Assembly (NCBI GenBank): GCA_964059195.1
Contig: CAXKWD010000001.1
Coordinates: 219,798,484-219,862,483, forward strand
Source of the DNA: Ectobius pallidus
Taxonomy: Eukaryota > Arthropoda > Insecta > Blattodea > Ectobiidae
Direction: 5' to 3'
Length of the DNA stretch: 64,000 bases
The notes beneath the pieces were generated by a model that made no database searches, was not told the origin of the DNA, and was given only the letters and a program-made list of their open reading frames with translations. Shown piece after piece: positions 26,701 to 38,652 of the stretch (its first letter is position 1; each line of letters opens with the position of its first letter). The translations under genes and the position numbers were made by a program.

Positions 26701-27573
26701 TGCACCCAGAATTCTAAGAAGGGCCCTTTGAAAATTTCGAAAAATGCCCCCAGAATTCCGAGAAGGCTAATCCCTTGGAAAATTTCGAAAAATGCACCCA
26801 GAATTCGAAGAAGGCTAACCCCTTGGAAAATTTCGAAAAATGCACCCAGAATTCGAAGGCTAACCCCTTGGAAAATTTCGAAAAATGCTCGCAGAATTCG
26901 GAGAAGGCTAACCCTTTGGAAAATTTCGAAAAATGCTCGCAGAATTCGGAGAAGGCTAACCCTTTGGAAAATTTCGAAAAATGCACCCAGAATTCGAAGG
27001 CTAACCCCTTGGAAAATTTCGAAAAATGCTCGCAGAATTCGGAGAAGGCTAACCCCTTTGAAAATTTCGAAAAATGCACCCAGAATTCGAAGAAGGCTAA
27101 CCCCTTGGAAAATTTCGAAAAATGCACCCAGAATTCGAAGAAGGCTAACCCCCTTGGAAAATTTCGAAAAATGCACCCAAATTTCGAAGAAGGCTAACCC
27201 CTAGTAAAATTTTGAAAAATACACCGAGAATTCGAAGAAGGCTAACCCCTTGGAAAATTTCGAAAAATGCACCCAGAATTCGAAGAAGACTAACCCCTTG
27301 GAAAATTTCGAAAAATGCACCCAGAATTCGAAGAAGGCTAAGCCCTTGGAAAATTTCGAAAAATGCACCCAGAATTCGAAGAAGGCTAACCCCTTGGAAA
27401 ATTTCGAATAATGCACCCATTTTCGAAGAACGCTAACCCCTAGTAAAATTTCGAAAAACACACCGAGAATTCGAAGAAGGCTAACCCCTTGGAAAATTTC
27501 GAAAAATGCATCCAGAATTCGAAGAAGACTAACCCCTTGGAAAATTTCGAAAAATGCACCCAGAATTCGAAGA
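26701..27573 (-). repeat. 48-bp satellite, edge subfamily
   Basis: About 18 units with a shared set of differences from the main array: TGCACCCAG or TGCTCGCAG instead of TGCGCCCAG, AATTCGAAGAAGG instead of AATTCCGAGAAGG, and CCCTTGGAAAAT instead of CCCTTTGAAAAT. Some units are shortened to AATTCGAAGGC. The same TTCTTCGAATTCTGGGTGCA version (opposite strand) is found in the isolated copies at 41622-41710. Confidence 0.92.
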
Positions 27574-30500
27574 TTATTTGGACAACGATAACATTTGGAC
27601 AACGAAAACATTTGGCCAACGAAAACATTTGGGCAACAAAAACATTTGGGCAACAAAAACATTTCGACAACAAAATCACTTGGCCAACAAAAATTTTTGA
27701 CAATAACGTTTGGACAACAATGACATTTGTATAACATAACATTTGGACAACAATAACATTTGGACAAAAACATCTGGACACCAAAAACATTTGGACAATA
27801 ACATTATAACAACGATAAAATTTGAACAAAACATTTGGACAACAAAAACATTTCGACAATAACATTTGGACAAAGATTACATTTGGAACACAAAAACATT
27901 TGAATAACATTATAACATTTGGACAACAATAACATTTGGACAACAAAAACATTTGGACAACAAATAAAACGATAAAATTTGAACAAAACATTAGACAACA
28001 AAAACATTTGGACAACTTAAACATTTAGACAACGTAAACATTTGGGCAACAAAAACATTTGGACAACGATAACATTTGGACAACAAAAACATTGGCCAAC
28101 AATAAATTTTGACAATAACATTTGGACAACAAATCATTTGGACAACATTAACATTTGAATAACATTATAACATTTGGACAAATATAATATTTGGACAAAT
28201 AAAACATATGGATAATAACATTATAACAACGATAAAATTTGAACAAAAACATCTGCATAACAAAACATTTGGACAACAATAACATTTGAATAACAATATA
28301 ACATTTGGACAACAATAACATTTGGACAACAAAAACATTTGGACAATAACAAATAAAACGATAAAATTTGAACAAAACATTAGACAACAAAAAACATTTG
28401 GACAACTTAAACATTTAGACAACAAACATTTGGGCAACAAAAACATTTGGACAACAAAAACATTAGCCAACGAAAACATTTGGGCAACAAAAACATTTGG
28501 ACTACAATAACATTTGAATAACATTATAACATTTGAATAACATTATAACATTTGGACAAATATAATATTTGGACAAATAAAACATTTGGACAACAATAAC
28601 ATATGGATAATAACATTATAACGATAAAATTTGAACAAAAACATTTGGACAACAAAACATTTGGACAATAACATTTGGACAACAATAACATTTGAATAAC
28701 AATATAACATTTGGACAACAATAACATTTGGACAACAAAAAATTTGGACAATAACAAATAAAACGATAAAATTGGAACAAAACATTAGACAACAAAAACA
28801 TTTGGGCAACTTAAACATTTAGACAACATAAACATTTGGGCAAAAAAAACATTTGGACAACGATAACATTTGGACAACAAAAACATTGGCCAACGAAAAC
28901 ATTTGGGCAACAAAAACTTTTGGACAACAACATTTGAATAACATAACATTAGGACAAATATAATATTTGGACAAATAAAACATTTGGAACTAAAACATAT
29001 GGATAATAACATTATAACAACGATAAAATTTGAACAAAAACATTTGGACAACAATAACATTTTGACGACAAAAACATTTGGACAATAACAAATAAAACGA
29101 TAAAATTTGAACAAAACATTAGACAACAAAAACATTTGGACAACATAAACATTTGCCAACAAAAAATTTTGACAATAACATTTGGACAACAATAGCATTT
29201 GAATAACATTATAACATTTGGACAAATAAAAGATTTGGACAACAAAACCATATGGACAATAACATTATAACGACAAAATTTGAACAAAAACATGTGGACA
29301 GCAAAAACATTTGGACAACTAAAACATTTAGACAACAAACATTTGGACAACAAAAACCATTTGAATAACATTTGAACAACAATAACATTTGGACAACAAA
29401 AACATGTGGACAACAAAAACATTTGGACAACAAAAACATTTGGACAATAACAAATAAAACGATAAAATATAACAAAAACATTTGACAACACAAACATTTG
29501 GGCAACATAAACATTTGGACAACAAAAACATTTGGACAACAATAACATTATAACATTTGGGCAAATAAAACTTTTGGACAACAAAAACATATGGACAATA
29601 ACATTATAACAACGATAAAAATTGAACAAAACATTTGGACAATAACTGGACACCTAAAACATCTGGACAACAATTAAATTTGGACAACAATAACATTTGG
29701 ACAAAAAATTGGGCAATAACATCTGGACAACAATAACATTTGGACAACAATAATATTTGGGCAACAAAAACATTTGGACAACAAAAACATTTCGACAATA
29801 ACATTTGGCAACAAATACATTTGGACAATACCATTATAACATTTGGACAACGATAACATTTGAACAAAAACATTTTGACAACAATAACATTATAACATTT
29901 TGACAAAATAAATTTCGACAATAACATCTGGACAACAATAACTTGGAGAACAAACACATTTGGACAACAATAACATTTGGACAATAATATATTTTGACAA
30001 CTAACATTATAACATTTGGACAACAAAAACATTTGGACAACAAAAACATTTGGACAACAATAACATTTGGACAAGTTAAACATCTGGACAACAAAAACCA
30101 TTTGGACACAAAAACATATTTGGACAACGATTTCATTTGGACAACGGTAACATTTTGACAACAATAACATCATCACATAACAAAAATATTTGGACAAAAA
30201 CATCTAAACAACATTTGGACAATAACATTATTACGATGAAATTTGAACAAAACATTTGGACAACAATAACATTTAGACAACGATAACATTATAACATTTG
30301 GACAACAAAAACATTTGGACAATAACATCTAGACAACAGTAACATTTGGACAAGAAAAAATTTGGACATAATAACATTAGGACAACAAAAACGTTTGGAC
30401 AAAATACACCTGGACAACAATAACATTTGGGCAACAAAAACATTTGGACAACAAAAACATTTGGACAACAAAAACCATTTGACCAAAAACATTTGGACAA

Positions 30501-31000
30501 CAATAACATAACATTTGGATACCAATAACATTTGGGCAAGGCAAATATAACATTTGAACAATAAACATTTGGACAATAACTTTTGGACAACAATAACATT
30601 TAGACAACAAAAACATTTAGAAAAAACATCTAGACAAAAACATTTGGATAACATAACAACGATAAAATTTGAACAAAACATTTGGACAAATAAAACATTT
30701 GGACAACGATAACATTATAACATTTGGACAATAACATCTGGACAAGAAAAAATTTGGACAATAACATTTGGACAACAAAAACATTTGGACAAAATACATC
30801 TGGACAACAATAACATTAGGACAATAACATCGGGACAACAAAAACCATTTGGACAACAAAAACATTATAACATTTGGACAACGATAACATTTGGTCAACA
30901 AACACATTTGGACAACAAAACATTACAACATTTGGACAATAACATTTGGACTACAATAACTTTTGGACAACAAAAACATTTGGACAACAATAACATTATA
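27574..31000 (+). repeat. AT-rich minisatellite, 14-17 bp unit
   Basis: Some 3.4 kb of irregular tandem repeats of AACATTTGGACAACAAA (17 bp) and shorter forms such as AACATTTGGACAAT. The array abuts the last satellite unit directly (AATTCGAAGA then TTATTTGGACAACG). Spaced interruptions such as AAATAAAACGATAAAATTTG recur at roughly 28 kb (27965, 28345, 28755 and 29090), so there is a longer superimposed unit. The Cys-rich and Phe-rich minus-strand frames here are translations of the repeat, not proteins. Confidence 0.95.
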
Positions 31001-31090
31001 GGTTTTTGTTGTCCAAATGTTTTCTGGTCCAAATGTTATAATGTTAGTTTATGTTATTGTTGTCCAAATGTTATAATGTTATTGTTGTCA
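31001..31090 (-). repeat. inverted segment of the same minisatellite
   Basis: At 31001 the repeat flips strand: ...AATAACATTATA is followed by GGTTTTTGTTGTCCAAATG, and TTGTTGTCCAAATGTTATAATG recurs, the reverse complement of the unit to the left. This makes a foldback point at about 31000. Confidence 0.92.
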
Positions 31091-31275
31091 AAGACGGGTG
31101 CAGTTTCATAAGGGGCTTAGGTTTTTGGGACGGGTTCATTTTTTACTGGGCTTTGGTTTTTCTTGGTGCATTTTTCTTGGGCTTAGGTTTTTTCTGGGTC
31201 TATTTTTACTGGGCTTAGGTATTATGGGTGCATTTTTTACTGGGCTTAGGATTTTTCTGGGTTTCAAAACTATTT
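31091..31275 (+). repeat. degenerate G/T-rich tandem repeat, satellite-like
   Basis: Roughly five to six imperfect copies of a unit of about 30 bp containing GGGTGCATTTTTTACTGGGCTTAGG. The TGGGTGCATTTTT core and the GGGGTTAG-like end resemble the 48-bp satellite edge subfamily in plus orientation. The relationship is plausible but not proven. Confidence 0.7.
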
Positions 31276-31560
31276 TCAAAATTGCAATTTTTAAAAGGTC
31301 CGGTTTCAAAATTCTAAAAATCGTTATTTAAGAAAATTGAAATTTTTGAAAATAGATATTTTTTAAATCTTAATTTTTAAAAGTAGGTTTTAAAATTGCC
31401 ATTAGAAAAATGGAAATTTTTAAAATTGATATTTCATTAATCGAAAGAAAATAAATATTTAAAATCTTAATTTAAAAAAATAGATTTTTAAATCGCAATT
31501 TTGAAAATTAATTTGAGTTTTTAAAAATCGCCATTCGATTTAAAAAAACTTTTTTCTTAA
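31276..31560. repeat. A/T-rich degenerate repeat
   Basis: Loose repetition of AAAATTGCAATTTTTAAAA, AAATTTTTGAAAATAG and TTTTTAAATC-type strings. There is no clear unit length and no coding potential. Confidence 0.55.
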
Positions 31561-32137
31561 TTTACATTACCTGTTCATTAATAAAAAAAATGGAAGGGAA
31601 CCATTAATTAAAGGGGTGCGTTTTTATATACTTTTTCTAGGTAGCCAGACAGCCTAACAGTGTAACTCTGTGAGCCACTGTGTGTAACTCTGAAGTTAAC
31701 AATTTTGAACTTGGAATCGTGTGCTAGTATTAATAATTATTGCAGTGTGATCAAGTTTCTCGGTGGTTATTCAAGATTAAGTGTCCTGCACATATTTTGC
31801 CTATCTGAAAGACTTTATAATAGCTCTGTTTAAAATGACTGTTTCATCTATGTGTACTATTGAGGAAACCAAAAATAAAAATTTGTATATTTCTACTTTT
31901 GTAAGTGCATGTTTTCATTATGTTTTCTCATCCTGGATCCCAAGTACTGATTTGGACCTATTGCATATTCATTGTTTTACAATAAATAAATAAAATCCTT
32001 CATTCTGACTAATCCAAACACTCCAACCTCTTCCCACCAATCACAAAATTCCATGTTACTCAAAATTATAAATTAGGTCTCTCATCGCTAACTCAGCATT
32101 CATTTCCCTGAGGAAAGCTGCAGCGACCGAAAGCTTA
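31561..32137. other. intergenic stretch, no feature resolved
   Basis: The small open frames lack any recognisable motif. At 32108-32136 there is a CTGAGGAAAGCTGCAGCGAC...CGAAAGC motif, one of several similar motifs in the window (also near 47825, 53130 and 57476). Confidence 0.5.
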
Positions 32138-33226
32138 AGCTGCGTCTGCATTGATATACATTTAGCACCAACATGTTGCAGTTAACATATGTTAAATGTT
32201 TATCATCAACTTGTTGACGTATACAAGTCAAATGGTTTGCCAATTAACAGCTGTCCCCACTACAATGTTATAAGTTAACATGTGTTGGCGCGGTCATAAA
32301 AAAAAAATAAAAAACACACACACACACGCCTCTGGAGAGGGCAGCCAACATTTCAAAATGAGAGTAACTTTATATATAGTGCAGTTACTCATTGGATGGC
32401 CAGTCGGCTTCAAAGGTTTCGGTGTTTCTTTATGTTAATTGATCTGACTAAATCGGTCTTGAGCTTCCGCTATCCAAAACAAAAGCAACGTTGCAATATT
32501 CTCTCATTGTTATCACTGACCTCAGTTCTTCCTTCGCTTTATTCAATTCACACGTGTTAGTGTTTACTGCAACTAGATCTTGCAACTGGGCATTTCACTC
32601 CACGCGGAGTAGACGACTTGCTGTCAAAATCGCCACAGGACATTCTTAGATTTTGATTGGCTGGGGTAACTTGCTGATTGGTGCGGTAAAACAAAGAACA
32701 TGGGTTGAGCTGTCAACAAACATTTCCTCCAAACGAAAGGAAGCCGCCTGGCCATGCAATGAATAACCAGAGTATACCCGCTATTATCTTCTTGTTAACT
32801 GTCTATGACTTTCTTAAATACTAATTTTGTACAGATGTCTTGATCTTTTCAAAATAACACACTTTTCAACAATGGAGTATGCCATAAAAAATCATTTTAA
32901 AAGTAGATGCAATACTATTGAGAACACTGATATACCAAATGCTCACATAATACAAAATGGATGCCAGCAATGTTGAGGAAGCTGTCGGCCGTTTTTTGTT
33001 TAGACAGAATTTCCTGAATCAAAGCCAATATCGACAGACTAGTCAATTGACTTGACATGTTGTCCATTTTCTCCGGTAAACAAATTGAACATCTGAAAAT
33101 TTTAAGTGCAACACGCTGGGTTTGCATGTCAAGTCAATTGGAACGCAAAATTGCAATATACATGTCAATATCAACATGTTAACATTGGCATGTTGGTGTT
33201 AAATGTATATCAATGGAGACACAGCT
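32138..33226. mobile_element. non-autonomous TIR element with TTA TSD (Harbinger-like)
   Basis: The left end AGCTGCGTCTGCATTGAT and the right end, read in reverse complement as AGCTGTGTCTCCATTGAT, are inverted over about 50 bp. Both continue as ATACATTTARCACCAACATG. TTA flanks both sides (32135-32137 and 33227-33229). A 3-bp TTA duplication fits PIF/Harbinger. The element carries a second MITE at 32375-32776. No transposase frame is visible. Confidence 0.75.
32375..32776. mobile_element. MITE family A, short copy (A1)
   Basis: TIRs of about 37 bp: the left end TATAGTGCAGTTACTC continues to GGCCAGTCGGCTTC, and the right end in reverse complement TATACTCTGGTTATTC continues to GGCCAGGCGGCTTC. 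The 402-bp body matches the two outer parts of the longer copy at 38528-41942. A TA duplication is possible but is obscured by TATA at the ends. A1 sits inside the TTA-flanked element and serves as the empty-site control for the elements nested in A2. Confidence 0.85.
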
Positions 33227-33407
33227 TTATAGCCCACGAAACAATTATTAATGTGCTTATATTTTTATTAAATAGTGGTTTTGTGGGTGTAACAAGAGAA
33301 AGAAGTTAAAGGCATTATGCCTCTAAAAAATTCCATATAATCACAATAAATGTATGAGAAGTCATACACAAAAAAACAATATTTGCAGCTTATATAAACA
33401 AAAAATA
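33227..33407. other. spacer
   Basis: Short AT-rich stretch between two elements; nothing recognised. Confidence 0.5.
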
Positions 33408-34782
33408 CTGTATTTTTCGGACTATAAGACGCTCTGGATCATTACATGCACCTTTATTTTATCATGGAAATTCAAGAAAAAATTAAATGATTTTAGACTA
33501 ATATTTTGGAAAGGAAGTAATATACTTTGTTGCACACACAAATCATAACATTTCTATAATGGAAACAGTGCAACATTTTTATTGCTCAATAACAGGCTGT
33601 TTAGAGGTCATTGCCTTCATTTAGACAGGATGTCCACTGGTCAGGAAAAGGCCGGGAATTTCGTATGGTCGGAAAAATCCCGGAAGTCAATGAATTTGTT
33701 AAAATACCCGGGGAAAATTCGAAAAATTGCAAAGCTGAAGAAAAATATTTTATTTTACCATATGGACCATCATCATTGTATTATAATATTATAATAATAA
33801 AAAACTTCTATCAAATAACTTTCAGGGTATAGGCCCTAATGTAAAAAAGTAAGTAAGTATTAGGGTAAGTTTAATTACAGATTAACTTTTAATAGGATAA
33901 AAAAGAACGAATTTACCAGAATTTCCTATATGCCTCAATTCATATAAAAATTAATTTTACTATGAAACCATTGGAATACCATCATGAAAATTTGTACACA
34001 ACTTACTAGGTCTGGAATAAATTTTTTTCATAAAAATAAAAAATTTTAAGTTTTTGATAAAAAAAAGTTTTGAGTTTTTGGAAGAAATATACAGTGATGT
34101 GATGGCCAAGTTACATGTCAAATTAAAGCCCTTATAATTCTAAAGAGAATGGTACAAATTTGAGCTTTCTAGGACAAACCGTTTTTGAGTTACATACTTT
34201 TTAATATCTCAAAACGTTCCTAAAAACTGTCATTATGTAATTTTTCAAAACTTTTATCTCAAAAACTAAAAGTGCAAAATAGGTAAAAATCTGCATTTTG
34301 TACCTACTCGGCTAAGACTACTTCATATTAAAAAATCATAACGATCTGATGACGTGATGTTTAGACCATTGGTTAATTTGGTGTGGAATGACCCGAAAAT
34401 GCTTCATATTTTGGTTGGGAATTTCTGAAATGATCAATGAAAATCAGGGAATAAATCGGGAATTTCTTCAGCATTACTTGGTGGACACCCTGTTTAGATC
34501 ATACCACAGAGACAACTCCTTTTGTATGAAAGAACCCAACATTCCTTTAATTTCACCTTGTATACCTGTATACCCACTACCCTCATTTTACTGATTGTGA
34601 CAAGTGCACTGATGTACAGTCTGTGCCACAATTTACAACTAACTTATCCTTATAACATCATCTTTAATACAGGCAATATTTACCATAATTTTTTTTTTTT
34701 TTTTTTTTTGTTTACTTCGGACCATTGAACTTTTCAAGATTGTTTTCAAGAAAAAAGTCATCTTATGGTCCGAAAAATACAA
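33408..34782. mobile_element. TIR element with TA TSD, interrupted
   Basis: The left end CTGTATTTTTCGGACTAT continues AAGACG, and the right end in reverse complement TTGTATTTTTCGGACCAT continues AAGATG. TA flanks both ends (33406-33407 and 34783-34784). TA target duplication suggests the Tc1/mariner superfamily, but no transposase is present. The body is split by an 867-bp element at 33626-34492. A T-run lies at about 34688-34709. Confidence 0.65.
33626..34492. mobile_element. nested TIR element flanked by TTTAGA
   Basis: The left end CAGGATGTCCACTGGTC and the right end in reverse complement CAGGGTGTCCACCAAG are inverted. TTTAGA is present at 33620-33625 and again at 34493-34498, a 6-bp duplication. 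Removing the element joins CCTTCATTTAGA to TCATACCAC, restoring a continuous host element. Superfamily is uncertain. The interior shares a TCAAATTAAAGC...TGGAATGACCC pattern with 43290-43590. Confidence 0.7.
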
Positions 34783-35828
34783 TATTTTTCTAAAATCACA
34801 GTGTTAACATTAAACTGTTACAATCCAAAATGTTACTTTTTTAAATGAAGAATTGAACGAACAACTTTCAAAAGTGTTGGTAGAACATGGGCGTACGGTA
34901 TGTGGAGTTGAGGGGGTTGAACTCCTCCCAGAAATATCTACAATATTTTTAAGTTTATAACATCATGTAACGAAACATCACGTAACAAACAAAACAAAAA
35001 CACACTGGTTCAGTTGTTACATACTTCACAATTTCGTACATATCAAGCAGTTATTTAAGATTTAACATAATTTATTTCAGATTTAAATTTTAAAATGGTG
35101 TGGTGTTGATAGTTCTTCCGTTTAATAACAGTAATTATTACCAGTAAATAAAACTCCCTTTGGAATTGCGGTGTTATCGTTCAGATATCATAATGTCATT
35201 GAATTTCAGCTTAATTCATGTAAAATTTGGAAATATAAAAACCTATTCTAGAATGGTTTTACGAAATTACTACTGGCACATCTGCAATGAACTTGTCGAT
35301 ACAGATATACTGATTCATAGAATGGTACTTGTGTAACTTCACAACAAATCTGGTTAGAGCTTATAAATTTGCTCATAGTTCAAACGCCGTATTGGATATT
35401 TCCATACCATGAATCATCCTCACCATTTCATTTTATCAGTTTAAATTTACTCCATAGGCCTAAAATACACCAATAAATAAAATCAGGTAAACTGATGTAA
35501 CAAAGTGCCAGTATGTTTTTGTTTAATCAGTTATGACTGCAATTATGATATGCAGAATATGTTTTTTTTTAAATTGATTTCCAAGTTAAGCTCCAGATTT
35601 ATTCATTAACCAGGGCTTACGGAAGAAGAAAGGTCTACCACCTCGGCCACCTGGGTTATTTTAACGGTCTAGTTGGATAAGCGCATGTAAATGAATATGT
35701 TTTTTGTCACAGCTACCTGTATTTTAATTTCCAAGGCCTTATAAGATCACAGTAAAACAATAGGCTATGTTGTCAAGATAACTGATTTTCATTTTTTTAA
35801 TAAATTCTTTCGAATACGTATATTGCCA
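34783..35828. other. intergenic stretch, no feature resolved
   Basis: AT-rich DNA with no open frame of note and no inverted ends that I could pair. Confidence 0.45.
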
Positions 35829-36290
35829 TAAAATAAGCACTAAATTGAGCATTACTCCGAAACAGGTCAACCGATTTTATCCATTATGAACAGACGTCTT
35901 CCCATGGACATTGTAAATGTGTATACCAAGTTTCATAAAAATCCGGTAAAGCGTATTTGAGTTACCGCGTCTTTAAAGTATACACTAAATTGGGTTTTAC
36001 TCCGGTACCGGTCAACAGATTAGGTTCAAATTCAATAGGGCACTTCTCATGGACGTCATAAATGGGTATACCAAGTTTCATGGAAATCCGTTACAGCGTA
36101 TTTGAGTGATGGCGCCTTTCTATGAGAAAGGCGCCATAATCTATTAAAATAGGCACTAAATTGGGCATTACTCCGGTACCGGTGAACCGATTTGGTTCAA
36201 TATCAATAGGGTTCTTCCCATAGACATTATAAATGTTTATACCAAGTTTCATGAAAATCCGAAAAAGCGTACTTGAGTTATGGTGCGTAC
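35829..36290. repeat. three tandem diverged copies of a ~150-bp unit
   Basis: Units start near 35829, 35968 and 36138. Each contains CACTAAATTGxxxxTTACTCCG, ATACCAAGTTTCATGRAAATCC and GCGTAYTTGAGTTA in that order. The unit ends in a segment of the type often seen near 3' ends of invertebrate mobile elements, but I cannot assign a family. Confidence 0.8.
36109..36137. repeat. perfect hairpin between repeat units
   Basis: ATGGCGCCTTTCT, a 3-base loop, then the exact complement AGAAAGGCGCCAT: a 13-bp stem at the junction of the second and third units. Confidence 0.85.
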
Positions 36291-36374
36291 AGACGCACGG
36301 ACAGACGGACGGACAGACGGACGGACAGGCAGACAGACAGACGGACGGACAGGCAGACAGACAGACGGACAGAC
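36289..36374. repeat. GACA/GACG microsatellite
   Basis: Interleaved GGACAGAC and GGACGGAC runs (about 20 tetranucleotides). Together with the triple repeat on its left it probably forms one dispersed unit. The Cys/Ser/Val-rich minus-strand frame across it is a translation of the microsatellite. Confidence 0.9.
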
Positions 36375-37021
36375 ATTTTTTCGTCCCCCACACAATCTCA
36401 TAAAGTACCATACTGGCACTTAATAAAAACAATTGTCAATCAATAGTCCCATGGCCTACCCTTCTGTATAAACAAATCCCGAACTCCTGATATGGCCTCG
36501 TAGCTAAGTGTAAACACAGCTGAATTTGCTAGTGTCAAACACTACTCATAGTTCAGACTTAGATAATACCCGATTTCAGTAAAGATCCTATAGATTATCT
36601 TCAACCTTGAAAGACAGCATGGAATTAAATGTACTATTTGCATCTCACTTGCATTCATACATTCTGCAAATAGCTTCGTCCTTTTCTATCCCGCCAATGT
36701 AGCCAATCTCCCGAAAATTCAAAATTGTAATGTAATAATGTGATTGCATGGTCGTATAGAGACTGTTCCACTCTTTCTGACGATGTCAATTGTGAAGCCA
36801 TAAATAATTAATATGGGGCCTATTTTTCACAATTATTTTATTTTGGTGGAAGTCTGTATTTCTTCAGAGAAATAACTTAATCACACGATAACAAAAAAAA
36901 CCAATAAAGAAAATCGATCAAGGATTTTTTCTTGGATTGCCTGATGTTGATAGAAAATACTTGGCAATAAATTTTACACAAGAAGAATGCTATTTTAATT
37001 TTTATTACCTCTGGTAACAAT
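36375..37021. other. intergenic stretch, no feature resolved
   Basis: AT-rich, no recognisable coding or inverted-repeat structure. Confidence 0.45.
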
Positions 37022-37370
37022 TAGTCAAAGGATGTAAAGTTCAATAAAGGTCATATGCCAGGGGGTGGTTTGTTCCAAAATTAGTTTTGCCTAAAATTTT
37101 CCCCTGGTTCAGTACTTACAGTTTGGTGAAAATTGGTAAAATAATGCAGATTTAAATAATGGTCAAGTAATAGGGATTGAAAGATGGTTTCATCCAAAAT
37201 TTATGTTGCCTAAAATTGTTCTTGGTTCTATATGGTCTGTGTGGTAAACTTTGGTAAAAAGTGTCCAACGAATATAGATCTATTTGGAGATCACATAATA
37301 GGGGTTGACAATTTCATAAGAGGTGGTTTTTCTAAATGTTCTCTCTTAGAATTTTCACCCAATTCTACAG
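37022..37370. repeat. three degenerate ~115-bp tandem copies
   Basis: Recurring order of CCAAAATT, TTGCCTAAAATT, TTGGTTC and TGGTAAAA, most clearly in copies 1 (37022-37140) and 2 (37141-37258). The third copy is poor. Confidence 0.55.
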
Positions 37371-37374
37371 GGTA

Positions 37375-37998
37375 CAGTCGGTCAAATAAAAAACGTCGGG
37401 ACACGTATGTAGTTAAAATTAAAGTTTTGACGCATTAGTTCACAAATTTCCTATAAAAAACACAAAATACAGGTCAATCTCGGAACATATGCTAAAGTGA
37501 GAGAAAGTGTAGTTAGGGCTGTAATTGACCTGCATTTTTCGGCCTCTGAAGCAGCGAGAAGGTTCCATATTTATGAAAGAGCAGCTCGAGGTGGGAACTT
37601 CACTATAATGCGACCGGAAGTTTTCATAGGAAAAGTGGATCTGCGGAAGGCCGCGTATTTCGATGCTAGATTGGTTGCAGAAGTTGAGCTTAAATTATTG
37701 ATTTTGCACTACAAGTACCGGTATTATAAAATAAAATCTTTAAAAAATGCTCCTTGAATAAACATATTGCTCGCGAATCTATTAATTATTAATATTATAA
37801 AAATTTGCAACCAAGAATGTGGCGGATTTGAGGCATATAGCCACAGCCTTCTATACATGTTTGTTTTGGAACAAAACTGACTAAATAATCAAGAAAATAC
37901 ATTGATAGACAAGAAGCATGTGTGAACCTGTACATGCGCATGTGCTCGTTCGTGGTACTTTATAAAATAACACCCGACGTTTTTTATTTGACCGACTG
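37375..37998 (+). mobile_element. Tc1/mariner-pogo-like element with perfect TIRs and TA TSD
   Basis: Perfect 26-bp inverted ends start CAGTCGGTCAAATAAAAA and continue to CGTCGGG. TA flanks both sides (37373-37374 and 37999-38000). The perfect TIRs suggest a young insertion relative to its neighbours. At 624 bp it is an internally deleted, non-autonomous copy that retains part of a frame (see 37497-37757). Confidence 0.88.
37497..37757 (+). pseudogene. truncated transposase N-terminus (helix-turn-helix-like)
   Basis: An 86-codon frame inside the TA-flanked element at 37375-37998. Residues 4-25 (ESVVRAVIDLHFSASEAARR plus FH) resemble the start of a helix-turn-helix DNA-binding domain, the type used by pogo and Tc1-like transposases to bind their own TIRs. 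The helix signature is the spaced SASEAARRF pattern. After about residue 30 the frame loses any recognisable pattern, and no DDE catalytic core follows before the right TIR at 37998, so it cannot be a working enzyme. A full transposase would be about 350-500 residues. Start choice is uncertain because the frame may have continued upstream. I am fairly sure it is element-derived and less sure of the exact superfamily. Confidence 0.5.
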
Positions 37999-38000
37999 TA

Positions 38001-38527
38001 CATATGTAAAATGTTGCAGACATTGGTCAGATATACCCTAGATTTGTATACAGAAAATATTAATGGGGATTGAAAATAAGGGAAGGGTTGGGTATGCCGT
38101 CGTTCGCTCTGCAGGGCATGATTTACAATAATTATTATATGCAATAAGCAAATATATCGGAAATTTCAAGGTTTATCATGTCATAGGCCTGACCTTGTGA
38201 GTATATCTGGCATCAGTGCGCTGCGTAAGACCTGCACTATCTTTTAAGGTTGAGATGATCTACAGTTATCGGCATAAAGAGTTCATGTGGATTCTAGCCC
38301 CTAGTGTGTATAGGGACAGGGTACGTTATTAAAATCATCTATTAATTTCATCGATGCCATCAGCTAGTTTGTAAAGTCACTGGGAGAGTAAAACATCAGG
38401 CTGTTTTTAAACTTACCGGTGTTTATATGCCGAAAGTCATCGATTGCCATCAGACTTTTTTAACTATATGTACGATGCTTCTTAAATGACAGACATGGTG
38501 AAGCAGAGAAGCAGACGACAAGTAGGC
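38001..38527. other. intergenic stretch, no feature resolved
   Basis: No coding signal or paired ends. CATCGATGCCATCAG (38349) and CATCGATTGCCATCAG (38438) form a loose direct repeat. Confidence 0.4.
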
Positions 38528-38652
38528 TATAGTGCAGTTATTCATTGCATGGCCAGGCGGCATCGAAGGAATAAACCATTAAGGGCCGTTATTACCCCCT
38601 CCAGTAAAATATTTACGGCTACTTTACTGACAGTTCGATTTTACAATATCTG

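Noticed and set aside
1..27573. More than thirty long open frames over the satellite, up to 3,841 codons
   Set aside because: All are translations of a 48-bp unit with four stop-free frames. They overlap on both strands, and no non-repeat sequence is included.
1..27573. CRISPR array
   Set aside because: Regular spacing is present but there are no unique spacers; it is a head-to-tail satellite in a eukaryotic context.
27200..31111. Cys-, Phe- and Leu-rich minus-strand frames
   Set aside because: They are translations of the AACATTTGGACAAC minisatellite, with shifting frames and no conserved domain.
36091..36432. 113-codon frame with a repeated Cys-Leu-Ser-Val pattern
   Set aside because: It lies across the GACA/GACG microsatellite and the ~150-bp repeat; the pattern is the microsatellite translated.
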